Positions 1 through 9,507 of a stretch of 51,835 bases of DNA are shown piece by piece (position 1 is the stretch's first letter; each line of letters opens with the position of its first letter). The position numbers and the translations under genes are program-made. This stretch comes from a virus. The DNA lies in the IMG/VR virus record IMGVR_UViG_3300008108_000260, positions 1 through 51,835 of that record. One strand, 5' to 3'. The notes under the pieces are model-generated. The model did not search any database. It worked only from the letters and a program-made list of their open reading frames with translations, and was not told the DNA's origin.

Positions 1-789
1 CTGTGCTCTATTTCTAGCCGCTTGAGCCCTATTCTCCGTGTTAACTAAAGCAAGTACTTCGTTGCCTTTGCCTTTGGCCCTCTCACCGAACGACCCTGCG
101 CCCTTAGAGACAGCAAGCCTAATCTGGTTTTCGTCAATTCCTGGGAACTTGTCTTTTATTTTCTTAACCAAGAACTCGTAGTTTCCTGTAGAAAACTGAC
201 CAGCCTCATCGCCAGTCATGTTCATAAGGCCTTCTGTGATGACCTTACGCATGTCTCCAGCTTGATTTATATTCAACCCAAACTCAGTAACCATGTTTGG
301 CACAAAGCTAGACGCGATCATGCCTTCAGCTTCAGCTACTTGTCCAGCTTCGGACATGGCAGCCAAGCCTGGAGTTCTGAACATCACGGCTTGATTGGCG
401 TTTCTTTGAGACGTCATAGTGAAGAAATCGGCAGCTCTTATGCCGTTCCTGTTCAACATAGCGCCGATCTCTTCTGGGCGCATGTGCTTGGCTGTGCCAG
501 CTTTTACTTGCTCGATGTAATCAGCTACTTCTTTATGCTTATTGGGGTCTATTACGCCTGCTTCTGACATTCTTATCAAAGCAGCATAAGAGTTTGCAAA
601 AGGACTGTTCAGCCCAGCAGCCTGAGCTTCTCGGCTAAAAGCCAAGGCTTTTTCCTTATCCATAAGGTTAAAGCCAGTAGCACCTCCGAAGTTGGTCGCA
701 TACGCCTGCGCGAAAGCAGCTGAGTTAGTTGCAATTCCAGTAGCAAATGCTCTGTTTAGTCCATACCTGTCCCCAGCCTGCCCAGCCAT
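1..789 (-). CDS. Tape-measure candidate, downstream part (partial, runs off the window)
   Basis: An open minus-strand frame reaches base 1 without a stop, about 263 codons from the first ATG at 789. The protein is rich in Ala, Met, Asn and Gly (for example GQAGDRYGLNRAFATG near its start) and has the same composition as the product of the gene just upstream (756-1820), but it lies in the -1 frame relative to it. No Shine-Dalgarno sequence precedes the ATG at 789, so I infer that this is the continuation of the upstream gene across a frame break rather than a separate gene. Its position directly after the tail chaperones suggests a tape-measure protein. No domain is recognised. The C-terminus is outside the window. 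Confidence 0.55.
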   Translation of the reverse strand, partial: MAGQAGDRYGLNRAFATGIATNSAAFAQAYATNFGGATGFNLMDKEKALAFSREAQAAGLNSPFANSYAALIRMSEAGVIDPNKHKEVADYIEQVKAGTAKHMRPEEIGAMLNRNGIRAADFFTMTSQRNANQAVMFRTPGLAAMSEAGQVAEAEGMIASSFVPNMVTEFGLNINQAGDMRKVITEGLMNMTGDEAGQFSTGNYEFLVKKIKDKFPGIDENQIRLAVSKGAGSFGERAKGKGNEVLALVNTENRAQAARNRAQ

Positions 790-1820
790 GCCGATGTTGT
801 CATCTTCGACATATTGGCAGCATTTCGTACCATGCGCTCTACATCAGCGGGGTTCATGCTGCTTAAATTGTTTTGGGTAATAGCCTGCAGGGCATTGAAA
901 AGTTCTGCCATAGGCGCGTCTGAGCGCCCGTTCTCACCAAATATGTCTTTCATGGCGGCTACTGCGCCAGACATGGCTTTGATTTTGTCTGTAATTCTGT
1001 TGGCTTCAAACTGCTGTACTTTGTCGTTAAAGTCTGGCGCTTCAACAAGATCCTGCATTGTTCTTTCTAGCTCGCCTGGTCCTGCTGGACCTACGCGTCT
1101 ATTCAGCTGGTCTTGAGCGATTTGTCTAATAGACCTAGGAGCAGACCCTAGTATGCCTCTACGCGCCATCTCGTCAAACATAGAGCCAGCCTGTCCAGCT
1201 GTAACTCCACGCATTTCGCCTATGTCTCTTCCTTCAGCGAACAAGTTATTAAATACTTGTTCTGTTATTGTCTTTACAGTATCTCCGCGCATACCCACGG
1301 TGCCAGTGACAGGATCTGACACGTATCTTGAGCCAGCCGCCATTCTCTGAGCCATTACCGCCGCCGACCCTCTTGAGCCGTGCATGCGGTCAACAAAGTC
1401 TGGTGCTATCTGTGTAAGCATTGGCATAAACATGGCCATGTCGCCAGCCATTGTCTGAGCAGCCATTTGCTCACGCATACCGAAAGGAGTGCCCGCTAGG
1501 TTGGCGAAACCCCTAAACATTTGTTCGTATGTTTTTTGATCCAGAGCCGAGCCTCTGGCCATGGCTTGTTGCTGCATATCAAAAGCAGCGCGCTGCCTGA
1601 ACTGATCGTATAGATTCATCTGGGGCATAAACTGGCCAAATTGCCCCATGTTACTGCCAAAAATATTAGGCAGTATGCTCTGCATTAGCCCGTTGACTAA
1701 CATGGCAGAACCGCCAGACAGACCTAATGCCTGGGCTACATTAAAAGTCTGGGCTGGTGTGATCGGGGAACCTGAAAATACGGTCCCTGGTCCACCAAAC
1801 ATTTGTTGAATGTTATTCAC
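756..1820 (-). CDS. Tape-measure candidate, N-terminal part (frame-broken)
   Basis: Encodes 354 residues from a GTG start at 1820, which overlaps the end of the upstream chaperone extension by 8 bases. The product is long-helix-like and very rich in Met, Gln, Gly and Ala, with no enzyme motif. It follows tail sheath, tube, spike and chaperone genes, the usual place of a tape-measure protein that sets tail length. The frame ends in TAA at 756, while the -1 frame stays open for at least 263 further codons. The crossover must lie between about 756 and 835. One possible slip point is the GGGG run read as CTG GGG ACA. Either a programmed shift or a sequence error could explain it. Function is inferred from context only. 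Confidence 0.5.
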   Translation of the reverse strand: MNNIQQMFGGPGTVFSGSPITPAQTFNVAQALGLSGGSAMLVNGLMQSILPNIFGSNMGQFGQFMPQMNLYDQFRQRAAFDMQQQAMARGSALDQKTYEQMFRGFANLAGTPFGMREQMAAQTMAGDMAMFMPMLTQIAPDFVDRMHGSRGSAAVMAQRMAAGSRYVSDPVTGTVGMRGDTVKTITEQVFNNLFAEGRDIGEMRGVTAGQAGSMFDEMARRGILGSAPRSIRQIAQDQLNRRVGPAGPGELERTMQDLVEAPDFNDKVQQFEANRITDKIKAMSGAVAAMKDIFGENGRSDAPMAELFNALQAITQNNLSSMNPADVERMVRNAANMSKMTTSAWLGRLGTGMD

Positions 1821-2250
1821 CTTTCCAAATCCCCAGACGTTTTTGTCTTGCTTCTTCTACCTCTGCCTCTACTTTCTTTCTGAACTCTGGGTCGTTCCAA
1901 TCGCCAAATTCTTCTTTATAAGCGTCTATCAGCTCTCTATATGCATCATAATTCTTTCTAGGTTTCGTGTCTCTAGCAAGCCAAGGCTGCGATAGCTCGT
2001 CTATCACGTCAGCCATTTGGTCAAAACTGGAATAAGCAGACTTTACTAGCTCTAAATGGGGACTGCTGCAAATAGCTGAAGTTTTAAGCAACCTGAGTTT
2101 TAACAACTCAATCTGCTTAGTGTCTTGATACGCTCTAGCTATCCACAGCAGCCTTAATTTCCAACGGCGATCAAGTAGAGCGGCTTTTGAGAAGTCAAAA
2201 CCGTCTGCTGCCATCCTTACAAGTAAGGATGCTACTTGGTCGCCTTCCAA
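1813..2250 (-). CDS. Tail assembly chaperone extension (likely -1 frameshift product)
   Basis: Encodes 145 residues whose frame overlaps the end of the preceding gene by 19 bases. The only available start is TTG at 2250, inside a run of five T. The layout matches the lambda G/GT pattern: a short chaperone whose C-terminal extension is made by a -1 shift, directly before the tape-measure gene. Here tRNA-Phe on TTT could slip back one base and still pair, giving ...DF-LEGDQVAS. The product is charged and helical, with an acidic, Trp-containing C-terminal half. An AAAGGA lies three bases before the TTG, so independent initiation is also possible. Function is inferred from position; I recognise no domain. 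Confidence 0.55.
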   Translation of the reverse strand: MEGDQVASLLVRMAADGFDFSKAALLDRRWKLRLLWIARAYQDTKQIELLKLRLLKTSAICSSPHLELVKSAYSSFDQMADVIDELSQPWLARDTKPRKNYDAYRELIDAYKEEFGDWNDPEFRKKVEAEVEEARQKRLGIWKGE

Positions 2251-3317
2251 AAATCCTTTGATTCTGCCATAGCCTGCAGTTTTTCACACAACGAATTAAA
2301 CTCTGTGTAAAGATGCGTAATTGTGTTACGCATGGCTTCTGTAGGCATAATTTGACTAACTAAATCATCGAATAGCGCAAACAACTTGGTGTTAGGTTTC
2401 TTGTATGAAGCCTCATCTACATCGATGTCATTAATCGGCGGAATTTCTATTATGTTGTCAGTACTTTCAATTTTTTCTATACCCATAACAGCTCTATAGG
2501 CCATAAGCGTACGCCAGTAAAAACTGGTATCGCTAAGTATTTTGGATTGCAGGTCGTTTTGGGCGTCAACAATCAACTGTTTATAAGCCGTATCTGACTC
2601 TGCTGTGGTAAGAGCGCGAAAAGTTATGTTTAACCTTCCACCAAACACAGAATAGACTTTCTTAAAGCGTATACCTCCAAGTATCGACTGGACGAAGTCT
2701 AGTTTGTCCTCATCAGACACTTCTGTAAGTTCTGTCTTTGTAGTGTCCCATCCGCAGTGGGGACACATAACTGGCCCAGGTGACACCAGACCAGAACCAA
2801 CACCTTCGGCTATGGGCGCAGCCGTAGCTGTTTCTGAAGTTTTTTGTTCTTCTGGTTTTTTGGTAGAAGCAGGCAACAAGTCATCAATGATTTCTGGTTC
2901 TTTAAATATTTTTGGATCTAAAGGTGGATCAACATAAGCAGGTTTGTTGACTTGTTCTTTTTTCCTTTCTTCAACAGCTTCTTTGATAAAACCAACGATT
3001 TCCTTTTTCTTGTCGTCTGGTAGTTGACTGAAGTCAACAGGCTCTGGGATATGCAAAGGCTTATCAACCTTTGGCATTTCAACCTTAGACGTTTCCTTTA
3101 CAACGTTGTGAATCTTTTCAGCAATATTAGCTGGAAGATTCTCAGGGTTGTCTACAATACCCAACTGTTTTAGCCCTTCTCGTTCTACTTCTGTAAGGAC
3201 GGTGCCTGGGCGCATCATGCCAGGCAACCCAGCATTTGACGGTATGGTAGGCTTTGCTGGAGCTGGAGGAGCAGGCAGCTTTCTAAACGAATCTAACTTT
3301 CTGACAGGCTTATCCAT
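2232..3317 (-). CDS. Putative tail assembly chaperone / tail protein with one CPHCGW zinc-knuckle half
   Basis: Encodes 361 residues; the ATG at 3317 is preceded by AAAGGA. Residues 1-180 are Pro/Lys/Glu-rich and look disordered. A CPHCG motif sits near residue 185. The C-terminal 170 residues are ordered and contain KKVYSVFGGRLNITFRALTT, which resembles the folded part of phage tail chaperones that bind the tape measure. A gene that overlaps in the -1 frame follows, then the tape-measure candidate, which is the classical chaperone arrangement. The long disordered N-terminus is unusual for this family. Function is inferred mainly from gene order. Confidence 0.5.
   Translation of the reverse strand: MDKPVRKLDSFRKLPAPPAPAKPTIPSNAGLPGMMRPGTVLTEVEREGLKQLGIVDNPENLPANIAEKIHNVVKETSKVEMPKVDKPLHIPEPVDFSQLPDDKKKEIVGFIKEAVEERKKEQVNKPAYVDPPLDPKIFKEPEIIDDLLPASTKKPEEQKTSETATAAPIAEGVGSGLVSPGPVMCPHCGWDTTKTELTEVSDEDKLDFVQSILGGIRFKKVYSVFGGRLNITFRALTTAESDTAYKQLIVDAQNDLQSKILSDTSFYWRTLMAYRAVMGIEKIESTDNIIEIPPINDIDVDEASYKKPNTKLFALFDDLVSQIMPTEAMRNTITHLYTEFNSLCEKLQAMAESKDFWKATK
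2247..2255 (-). other. Candidate -1 ribosomal frameshift site
   Basis: On the minus strand the zero frame reads GAT TTT TGG and stops at TAG five codons later. Slipping back one base on the run of five T gives TTT TTG GAA and enters the 145-residue downstream frame. It is not a canonical X-XXY-YYZ heptamer, but the P-site tRNA-Phe can re-pair perfectly. No downstream pseudoknot was established by eye. Confidence 0.4.
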
Positions 3318-3329
3318 GACAGTCCTTTC

Positions 3330-3500
3330 TTAGACTTGTACGGTGGCTACGGCTTCAGGGCATTCGATAAACCTTTGATCAACAATAGTTATTTGTTGAG
3401 AAACAATAACTATTGGTTCTTCTTTAACTTCTGGAGGAGGTACTACGATTTCATTTCCGTCTTTGTCGTAGTAGGTTACTTGTTGAGCTTGCTCAGTCAT
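3330..3500 (-). CDS. Small virion-associated protein, unknown function
   Basis: Encodes 56 residues from the ATG at 3500, preceded by AAAGGGA; an upstream TTG at 3515 is less likely. The sequence is acidic and Val/Pro-rich (YYDKDGNEIVVPPPEVKEEP) with a beta-strand-like second half. It lies between the spike-like baseplate gene and the tail chaperone gene and is probably co-transcribed with them. I do not recognise the family. Confidence 0.6.
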   Translation of the reverse strand: MTEQAQQVTYYDKDGNEIVVPPPEVKEEPIVIVSQQITIVDQRFIECPEAVATVQV

Positions 3501-3511
3501 TACTGTCCCTT

Positions 3512-6175
3512 TCAAGCTATGACAGGATAGTTGCCATCAGCGGTTACAGCCTCTGGCAGTTCAGCCAGCGATGCCTGTTCATAATCTGGGCCTGCTGGTA
3601 TCGGCCCCAGACCATTATTACCTTTAACATACAGACTGGTGTTAATTTTTCTATAGCTCTGCCCAGTCCAAGCGTCTTCTCCTGGAAATGGATATGTTTT
3701 GTTTTCGTTTGCTTGTACTGGTTTTTCAACCCAAACGTTAGTGGACTGATTGTTCATCCTAGCCCGTTGAGCCCAACGGCTTTCATAAAGCATAAAGTCA
3801 GATACTCTGCTTTGCGCAGTGCTTCTGAACGAAAATCCCATAGTTTTAATTACAGTGTCGTTTCCTACACGCTGTTTAGCGTACAGATAGTCAGTGAATA
3901 CGCTTTTATATACTTTTGTACCTTCCTTGCTTGTTTCTTTGTTTTTCTCTTTGATGTCTTCATACACCTTCCCGATAATTTTTTTACCTTCTTCGTTTAT
4001 GTTTGGCACCAACCCTTCAGAAAATTCAGCAATTATATTACCATTCGCTATAATCACATCCCTGTTAAAAACGGATCCACCGCCAAATACTGAGTAGTCA
4101 GAACTCAAAGAAACAAACCGACCAGAAATTATTGTTTGTGCTTTTGTAAATACGTTAGAAGCCGTTACATCACCTGGCTGTCCGAAATAGGTTACAGTTG
4201 AATTAGTAACGTAATTCATCAGCTCTCTTGAGCTGGTGGTTATGGTGCCTTTGCCTTTTGCTGCGTCTAGAACTATTGAGCCGTAGTCCGAGCCTGCACC
4301 TGAGCGCAAATACAAGTCGCTACCCATGCAAGAAACCATGGATGACGATTTTATGATTACTCCGTTAGATATTACTTCAGATCCTGTCTTGCTGTAGTCT
4401 TGGTCTGGCTGTCGGCTCTTGCTTTCTAGAAGCAAAGCTCCAGTTCCAGAATTGCCAGCCAGTATTTGAGCATGCCTTTCTGCTTTGATCCTCACATCTT
4501 CATTAGTCGCGGATATTTCTACGTTACCGTTGGCTTTCAGTATGGCATCTCTACCAGCCAGGCTAATGAGGCTTCTGCCTGGACGCAGCACTACGTCTCC
4601 TGGGCAGCTTATTTCTATGCTGCCGCCTCCCATTCTTATTTCTTCGCCAGCAGGCCCAGATATTACGACAGTCCCGTCTCGAAGAATACCTACCATGCTC
4701 AAAGTATGGTGGTAGTTAGCTTGCTCTCTGTGATCTACGGTTAAAGGTGTAGCCTGAGGCTTTGTTAGGTATTGGGAAGAAGAAAGTTCGTTGTATCCCT
4801 GTGGTAATTCTTTCAAAGAACCAGGAAGAGTGGTCCAGTCTCTTGTGTGATAGTGGAAAGGATGCTCAGACCGCCACCTAACGCCGTAAGCAAGCTCATC
4901 GTCGGCTACAGAGGCCATGTGAGGGCCGACCAGCGTGGTAGCACCTGCTGGTCCTTCTTTTATTTTTTGATTTGATTCTGAAGAGCCAGCTGTGTAACCA
5001 GCTGGCGAATACCCGTCTTCTCTGTTGTCGCCTGTTTTGTCTTCTGGAAGTCGTATCTGTACAGGGCTTACAAACGGAGGCACGTGCGCGAATAGCAGTC
5101 CCTGAGCAGATACCATGTGGTAATTGCCGTCCATAGCCAAATGTTCTTCCCACACAGTTAGTGGGTTAGCTGGATTTGGCAAAGAGTAGGCAGTACCTGT
5201 AGTTATTTGTGGAGGTATTACAAGCTGCTGTTTAAAGCCTTGACCCAAGAATCCGTCAAATCTTTTAAGTCTATGAAACGGTATCTGTCCCTGGACCAGC
5301 AGATCAGTAGTAGCAAACTCAGACTGAGTCAGCTGTACTATGGTCGAGTCTCTGTTTAGGGACAGTTTTCCTGGAGTGAGTCCTCCAAGAGACTCCCACA
5401 GATAAGGGCTATACCCTGTTATTACAGACAACTCGTCTTCATCGTCTAAAGAGTATAAATCCATAGCTGCAGATCTGATCTGCAAATTATGGCCGTGCAT
5501 TCTTACAAGCTGGTCATGCCAGAAAGCCCAAAACCCAGCGTTTTCATCTGCACGCATGAAGGCCATGAAAGGATCGGAAAAGAATCCGACGCCCGTCTCG
5601 GCCATCTTGCCCCATTCGCCTATAGCAGTTTCATCTATAGGCGATCCGCGAGAAAACCTAAGCAGCTGAGGCAAACGTTGAGAATAGTGTTTAAGAAAAC
5701 CGTCAACGCCTAAAGTGTTAACGGCGGCTTGGCTTATGTAGTCGTGTACGTCTTTTTCTATTCCTAAGGAATAACCATTAAAAGAACCCAGAATTACGCC
5801 AGAACTGCTTGAAGTGTTTAGTATGGCGTACACTCTGGTGCCTGGAGCCATTGCGCCTATGGTGCGCACACCAACTATGGCAGCAGAGGTTTCTGCAAGA
5901 AGCTCGCAGGCTACATAGCCAGAATCGTCTATTTGAACGTTGTACCAGCCGTAAACCGACAGGCTGTCTATTACGGTTCCAGTTACAAGTCTTAAATTGC
6001 TATTTGTAGTCTGTAGATTAGACGACAACGTCCCGAAGCTGTCGCTCTTCGGGACGTTGTAATCTGTGTACCCTACTGAAGCTACTTTAGTTTCTAGATG
6101 TCTGATTCTTTCCTGCATCGACTGCAGATAAGCTACCAGATTGAAACTAGTACCCCCAGTTTTTGCTACTGCCAT
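3512..6175 (-). CDS. Baseplate spike-like protein (OB fold plus beta-helical region)
   Basis: Encodes about 887 residues; ATG at 6175 behind GAGGGTG. A short coiled coil at residues 15-35 is followed by a compact beta domain (about 60-135, VIDSLSVYGWYNVQIDDSGY) resembling the OB fold of gp5/VgrG-type spikes. Around residues 510-600 there is repetitive, Gly-rich beta sequence (IRMGGGSIEISCPGDVVLRP, then DAILKANGNVEIS) of the kind that builds triple-stranded beta-helices in membrane-puncturing spikes. No lysozyme domain is evident. It sits just after the tail tube gene. I infer a tail-tip or baseplate puncturing protein; a large fibre or hub protein is an alternative. Confidence 0.5.
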   Translation of the reverse strand: MAVAKTGGTSFNLVAYLQSMQERIRHLETKVASVGYTDYNVPKSDSFGTLSSNLQTTNSNLRLVTGTVIDSLSVYGWYNVQIDDSGYVACELLAETSAAIVGVRTIGAMAPGTRVYAILNTSSSSGVILGSFNGYSLGIEKDVHDYISQAAVNTLGVDGFLKHYSQRLPQLLRFSRGSPIDETAIGEWGKMAETGVGFFSDPFMAFMRADENAGFWAFWHDQLVRMHGHNLQIRSAAMDLYSLDDEDELSVITGYSPYLWESLGGLTPGKLSLNRDSTIVQLTQSEFATTDLLVQGQIPFHRLKRFDGFLGQGFKQQLVIPPQITTGTAYSLPNPANPLTVWEEHLAMDGNYHMVSAQGLLFAHVPPFVSPVQIRLPEDKTGDNREDGYSPAGYTAGSSESNQKIKEGPAGATTLVGPHMASVADDELAYGVRWRSEHPFHYHTRDWTTLPGSLKELPQGYNELSSSQYLTKPQATPLTVDHREQANYHHTLSMVGILRDGTVVISGPAGEEIRMGGGSIEISCPGDVVLRPGRSLISLAGRDAILKANGNVEISATNEDVRIKAERHAQILAGNSGTGALLLESKSRQPDQDYSKTGSEVISNGVIIKSSSMVSCMGSDLYLRSGAGSDYGSIVLDAAKGKGTITTSSRELMNYVTNSTVTYFGQPGDVTASNVFTKAQTIISGRFVSLSSDYSVFGGGSVFNRDVIIANGNIIAEFSEGLVPNINEEGKKIIGKVYEDIKEKNKETSKEGTKVYKSVFTDYLYAKQRVGNDTVIKTMGFSFRSTAQSRVSDFMLYESRWAQRARMNNQSTNVWVEKPVQANENKTYPFPGEDAWTGQSYRKINTSLYVKGNNGLGPIPAGPDYEQASLAELPEAVTADGNYPVIA

Positions 6176-6190
6176 CACACCCTCATCGGG

Positions 6191-6679
6191 TTAGTTCGAC
6201 CTCGACACCTGACCGCACATGCACTGAACATTCTCGTTGATGAGCATGTCCTGAGCTGCAACGGAGTAGCCTACGGAAGTTGCCACTACGGCGTCAGCGA
6301 TAATTTCAATATTAGCGCCAACAGCCCCACCAGCGTCCTTCCAGTTACAGGCCGAAGAGCCCATAGTGAACTTGAGGCGGTGAGAAGCTGCGTCACCTTG
6401 GCACACGTTACCAAGACGCTGCAGCAGCTCCAAGGCCACAACCTTAGGACCAACGATTCTACCGAAGCCGATAGAGCCGTTGGTGCGGCCAACCACATAG
6501 TACCTGTTGGAGCTACCAACTTCAAATACCTGGTTGACCTGCTGGTTATAGTTCACAGTCAGGTTCTGGACTAGAGAACCTGCTGCGTTTCCTCCCATGT
6601 CCCCAAGCTGGAGCTTGGACCTGTCTGCCGCGAAAGCGCCAGCAAAGGGAGAATCTTCGCGACCAAATACATCAGCCAT
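6191..6679 (-). CDS. Tail tube protein (putative)
   Basis: Encodes 162 residues with a strong GAGGAGG site before the ATG at 6679. It follows the tail sheath gene directly and in the same direction, the standard sheath-tube order of contractile-tailed phages. The protein is small, beta-rich and Gly/Ala/Val-rich, with NLTVNYNQQVNQVFEVGSSN near residues 38-57, similar in style to tube proteins that begin with a long beta-hairpin. No enzyme motif. The tube forms the inner channel through which DNA leaves. Assignment rests on size, composition and position. Confidence 0.65.
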   Translation of the reverse strand: MADVFGREDSPFAGAFAADRSKLQLGDMGGNAAGSLVQNLTVNYNQQVNQVFEVGSSNRYYVVGRTNGSIGFGRIVGPKVVALELLQRLGNVCQGDAASHRLKFTMGSSACNWKDAGGAVGANIEIIADAVVATSVGYSVAAQDMLINENVQCMCGQVSRSN

Positions 6680-6700
6680 CGATATAACCTCCTCAGGTTA

Positions 6701-9463
6701 TCAGATCACAAGCTTAAGCTCGATGTTGTTGAGAGGATAGGGGATAGACAAGTCAGCTTCGATCACAACGCGATCCTTGTACAGAGCGTGCTGACGGATC
6801 TGGATTACAGTACCGTCGATTAGCTGAGGACCAGTTCGGGTTGTGCCGTTTGACTTGAGGACCAAAGTCACTGTTTCAAACAGGGACTTCAGGATTATGA
6901 GCATATCGTCGGTCACGTTGGAACGACCGATGTATGGCTCGTATACGTTCTTGTACTGGTAGGAGATGGAGTCCACGTTAACGCGGACCATTTCCTCACG
7001 GCTGTTAAGGTCGGTTGGATCGCTGGTTACAGCGTGACGGTTGAAGATGTTACCGTCAACATCCTTGTGGATGATCCAGCCGCCAGACTCAGCGATTTGG
7101 TTTAGCTGGCTGCCGTTAAGACCGCTGATCAAAGCGCCAGTGTCGTCTATACCAGACAAGGTGACGTGGGTCAGACCTTGCTGAGGAAGGACACCAGAAC
7201 GAAGACCAGCAACAGCGGCTGCTGCGAAGTAGCCTGGGAACACTGCGCCGTCCAGACCAACGGTGCTGTTGGCTACTACGACGATACGGCGGTCCTTGTG
7301 CTGAGCTACCTGAGCCTTGGCCTCTAGAACCTTGTCAGCACGGTTCAAGGTGCGCCAGATTTCCACACGCTGGGCCACGGTGATGGCAGCGGTGTGGCCA
7401 GTGGCCAACCTTACTGAACCTTCAGACAGCACTTCGTCAATGACGAACTCGCTGTAGGTCTCGTTGCCGAAACCGTCAGTGCTGAACAGGAAGCGAGCCT
7501 TGTCGCCTGCGCGTACACCGTTGGTGACGAACTTGGCGTTGTTAGCTGGTACGAACAGCAAGGTGTACTGAGTGCCAGAGGTGGTTGGGTCGTCAGACAG
7601 CTTGGCCAGAACAACTCCGTCATCAGAGCTGGTGGCTGGGCTTACTACGGCCTTCTGGTCAGGTACGTCGATGCTGAACACGCCAGCCTTGTAGTTGCCA
7701 ACTTCTGGGGAGGACTCTGAAAGAATCAGAGACTTCCAAGCAGCCAACACAGTGCCGTTGGTGGTCAGAGGTACTAGGTTGTAGATCTGGGTCTGGCCGT
7801 CCAGAATTTCCAGAACGTCCAACCAGCTGTCTACGTCGTTAGGATCGGCAACAGCTGAGAAGTACACAGGCTGGTCGTTGGCGTTGACCAGAGCTTCGTA
7901 GACGCCCCAGTATAGGGGGTTGTCTGGGCTGGCCTGACCGAGCAGGGTGCCGATTTCAGAAATGTTGGCCACGCTCTCAAAGGCGTTGACGTAGTCAGCC
8001 AACCAAGCGCGATACTCTACGAAGAGAGTGCCGCCCTTCAGAGGAAGAGGCTGGGGAACGCCGCTGTCAGTCCAGCTATCGTCGTACAGAAGGATGCCAG
8101 ACTGTACGGTGATCTCGGTGTCTGAAGTTGTATAAGCTACGTTTGGAACGTCAGCGTCTAGATTCTTTTCAATCTGCAAGTTCTTGCGGATTGAAAGTTT
8201 CAGGTCGAGATCGGTAGCGGCAGCCAAAGCTTCTGGAAGGTCGTCAGCCAGGATTAGCGTCTTGACAGCGCCAGTCGAAGCAGCTGTAGCAGTGATGTAG
8301 TATTTGTCGCCCTTGCACAGAGCGGTCTGGTTGAGCGAAATGGTTACGCCGTAATTGCCTACAGGGAAAGCAGTGCTAGCTGCTGAAATCACTGTAGGAC
8401 CGCTGAGGTCATAACCAGTTGTGGTGGTCACAGTTACTTCAGGGGAAGCAGCGTAAGCGCCGCCCTTGGTAACTTCCACGATATAAGTGGTTGTGGAAGT
8501 ACCGCTGTAGGTACCAGCAGCTGTAGCCGTTGGAGCGGTGAAAGCCTGGTTAGCTACAACACGCCACTTCTGGCCTACAACCAAGTCATCTGGGCTGATG
8601 CCTTCTTCTTCAGCGATAGAAGAAGCAGAGGTAGCGGCTCCACCAGTCAGTTCGCTAAAGGTTACTCTCAGACCCCTTGTACCAATCGAAGTAGCAACGC
8701 CTTTTGCTGAAGGCGTAATGCTGGCTTGGTTGTCTCTGCCAGAGGCGCTAGTCACGCGCAATCTAGCAGTGGTGTGGTTACCACCAACCGAGCTGTTGAT
8801 AACTTCGATGGTGTAAGTTTCAGTGATGTCGCCAGATTCTCTGCCGTCATAGCTTGAGGCGTCGGCAGAAGCTCTGATAGCGTTGACCAAACCTAGGCTG
8901 GTCACGGTCACTGACAGGGTTTGAGTAGTCTTGTTGGTAGAAGCGCCTGAGGCAGAGCCGACAGAAGCGGCTACAGTCTCGCCAACAAAACCGCGAACTG
9001 AAGTATTGAGAACGTATTCGGTTCCGCTGACAACTCCGCGAACATAAGCGTGGTCGCCAATTTGCACATCTCTGTCTAGAAGAGATGCGGAGCGAGCATA
9101 GGAGCCGTTGGTCTTGAAGCTGGTACCAGCGTCACGCACGCGGTTCTTGTAGCCAGCTACTGGAGCTACTAGAGAACCTACACTGGCGGCGTTGCTGAAG
9201 TACTCAAGCAGAGCGTCTTCTGCAAACAGCTTTACGTAGCCGAAGTCAACCTGGGAGCCGACAGGGCGCTCTGGCCAAGCGTAAGCTTGGTCAGCAACAT
9301 CGTCGTATTCGCCTAGGTTGATAATTTGTTTTTCGTCTGAGTTGGCATAGCGGAACAGCTTGGCGTGACCGCCAGTGATGTGAGCACTACGGGGTGCTGC
9401 AGCAGCTGCTGTGGTTACGCTGAACTCTTGGAATACAGTTACTTGAGGAAGAACGTAAGCCAT
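6701..9463 (-). CDS. Tail sheath protein
   Basis: Encodes 920 residues; the ATG at 9463 lies behind GGAGGG. The N-terminus MAYVLPQVTVFQEF is typical of phage sheath proteins, and the C-terminal 80 residues match the conserved sheath assembly domain, with a long helix (ILKSLFETVTLVLKSNGTTR), the pattern LIDGTVIQIRQ and the end strands DLSIPYPLNNIELKLVI. The middle (about residues 120-420) is a Ser/Thr/Gly-rich beta insertion, probably decorating the outside of the tail. The protein is longer than T4 gp18 (about 660 residues). It polymerises around the tube and contracts on infection, so the phage is a myovirus type. Confidence 0.88.
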   Translation of the reverse strand: MAYVLPQVTVFQEFSVTTAAAAAPRSAHITGGHAKLFRYANSDEKQIINLGEYDDVADQAYAWPERPVGSQVDFGYVKLFAEDALLEYFSNAASVGSLVAPVAGYKNRVRDAGTSFKTNGSYARSASLLDRDVQIGDHAYVRGVVSGTEYVLNTSVRGFVGETVAASVGSASGASTNKTTQTLSVTVTSLGLVNAIRASADASSYDGRESGDITETYTIEVINSSVGGNHTTARLRVTSASGRDNQASITPSAKGVATSIGTRGLRVTFSELTGGAATSASSIAEEEGISPDDLVVGQKWRVVANQAFTAPTATAAGTYSGTSTTTYIVEVTKGGAYAASPEVTVTTTTGYDLSGPTVISAASTAFPVGNYGVTISLNQTALCKGDKYYITATAASTGAVKTLILADDLPEALAAATDLDLKLSIRKNLQIEKNLDADVPNVAYTTSDTEITVQSGILLYDDSWTDSGVPQPLPLKGGTLFVEYRAWLADYVNAFESVANISEIGTLLGQASPDNPLYWGVYEALVNANDQPVYFSAVADPNDVDSWLDVLEILDGQTQIYNLVPLTTNGTVLAAWKSLILSESSPEVGNYKAGVFSIDVPDQKAVVSPATSSDDGVVLAKLSDDPTTSGTQYTLLFVPANNAKFVTNGVRAGDKARFLFSTDGFGNETYSEFVIDEVLSEGSVRLATGHTAAITVAQRVEIWRTLNRADKVLEAKAQVAQHKDRRIVVVANSTVGLDGAVFPGYFAAAAVAGLRSGVLPQQGLTHVTLSGIDDTGALISGLNGSQLNQIAESGGWIIHKDVDGNIFNRHAVTSDPTDLNSREEMVRVNVDSISYQYKNVYEPYIGRSNVTDDMLIILKSLFETVTLVLKSNGTTRTGPQLIDGTVIQIRQHALYKDRVVIEADLSIPYPLNNIELKLVI

Positions 9464-9507
9464 GATGCCCTCCGTAGTGTCTTATGACACACTTGCTAGC
9501 TTTTAGT

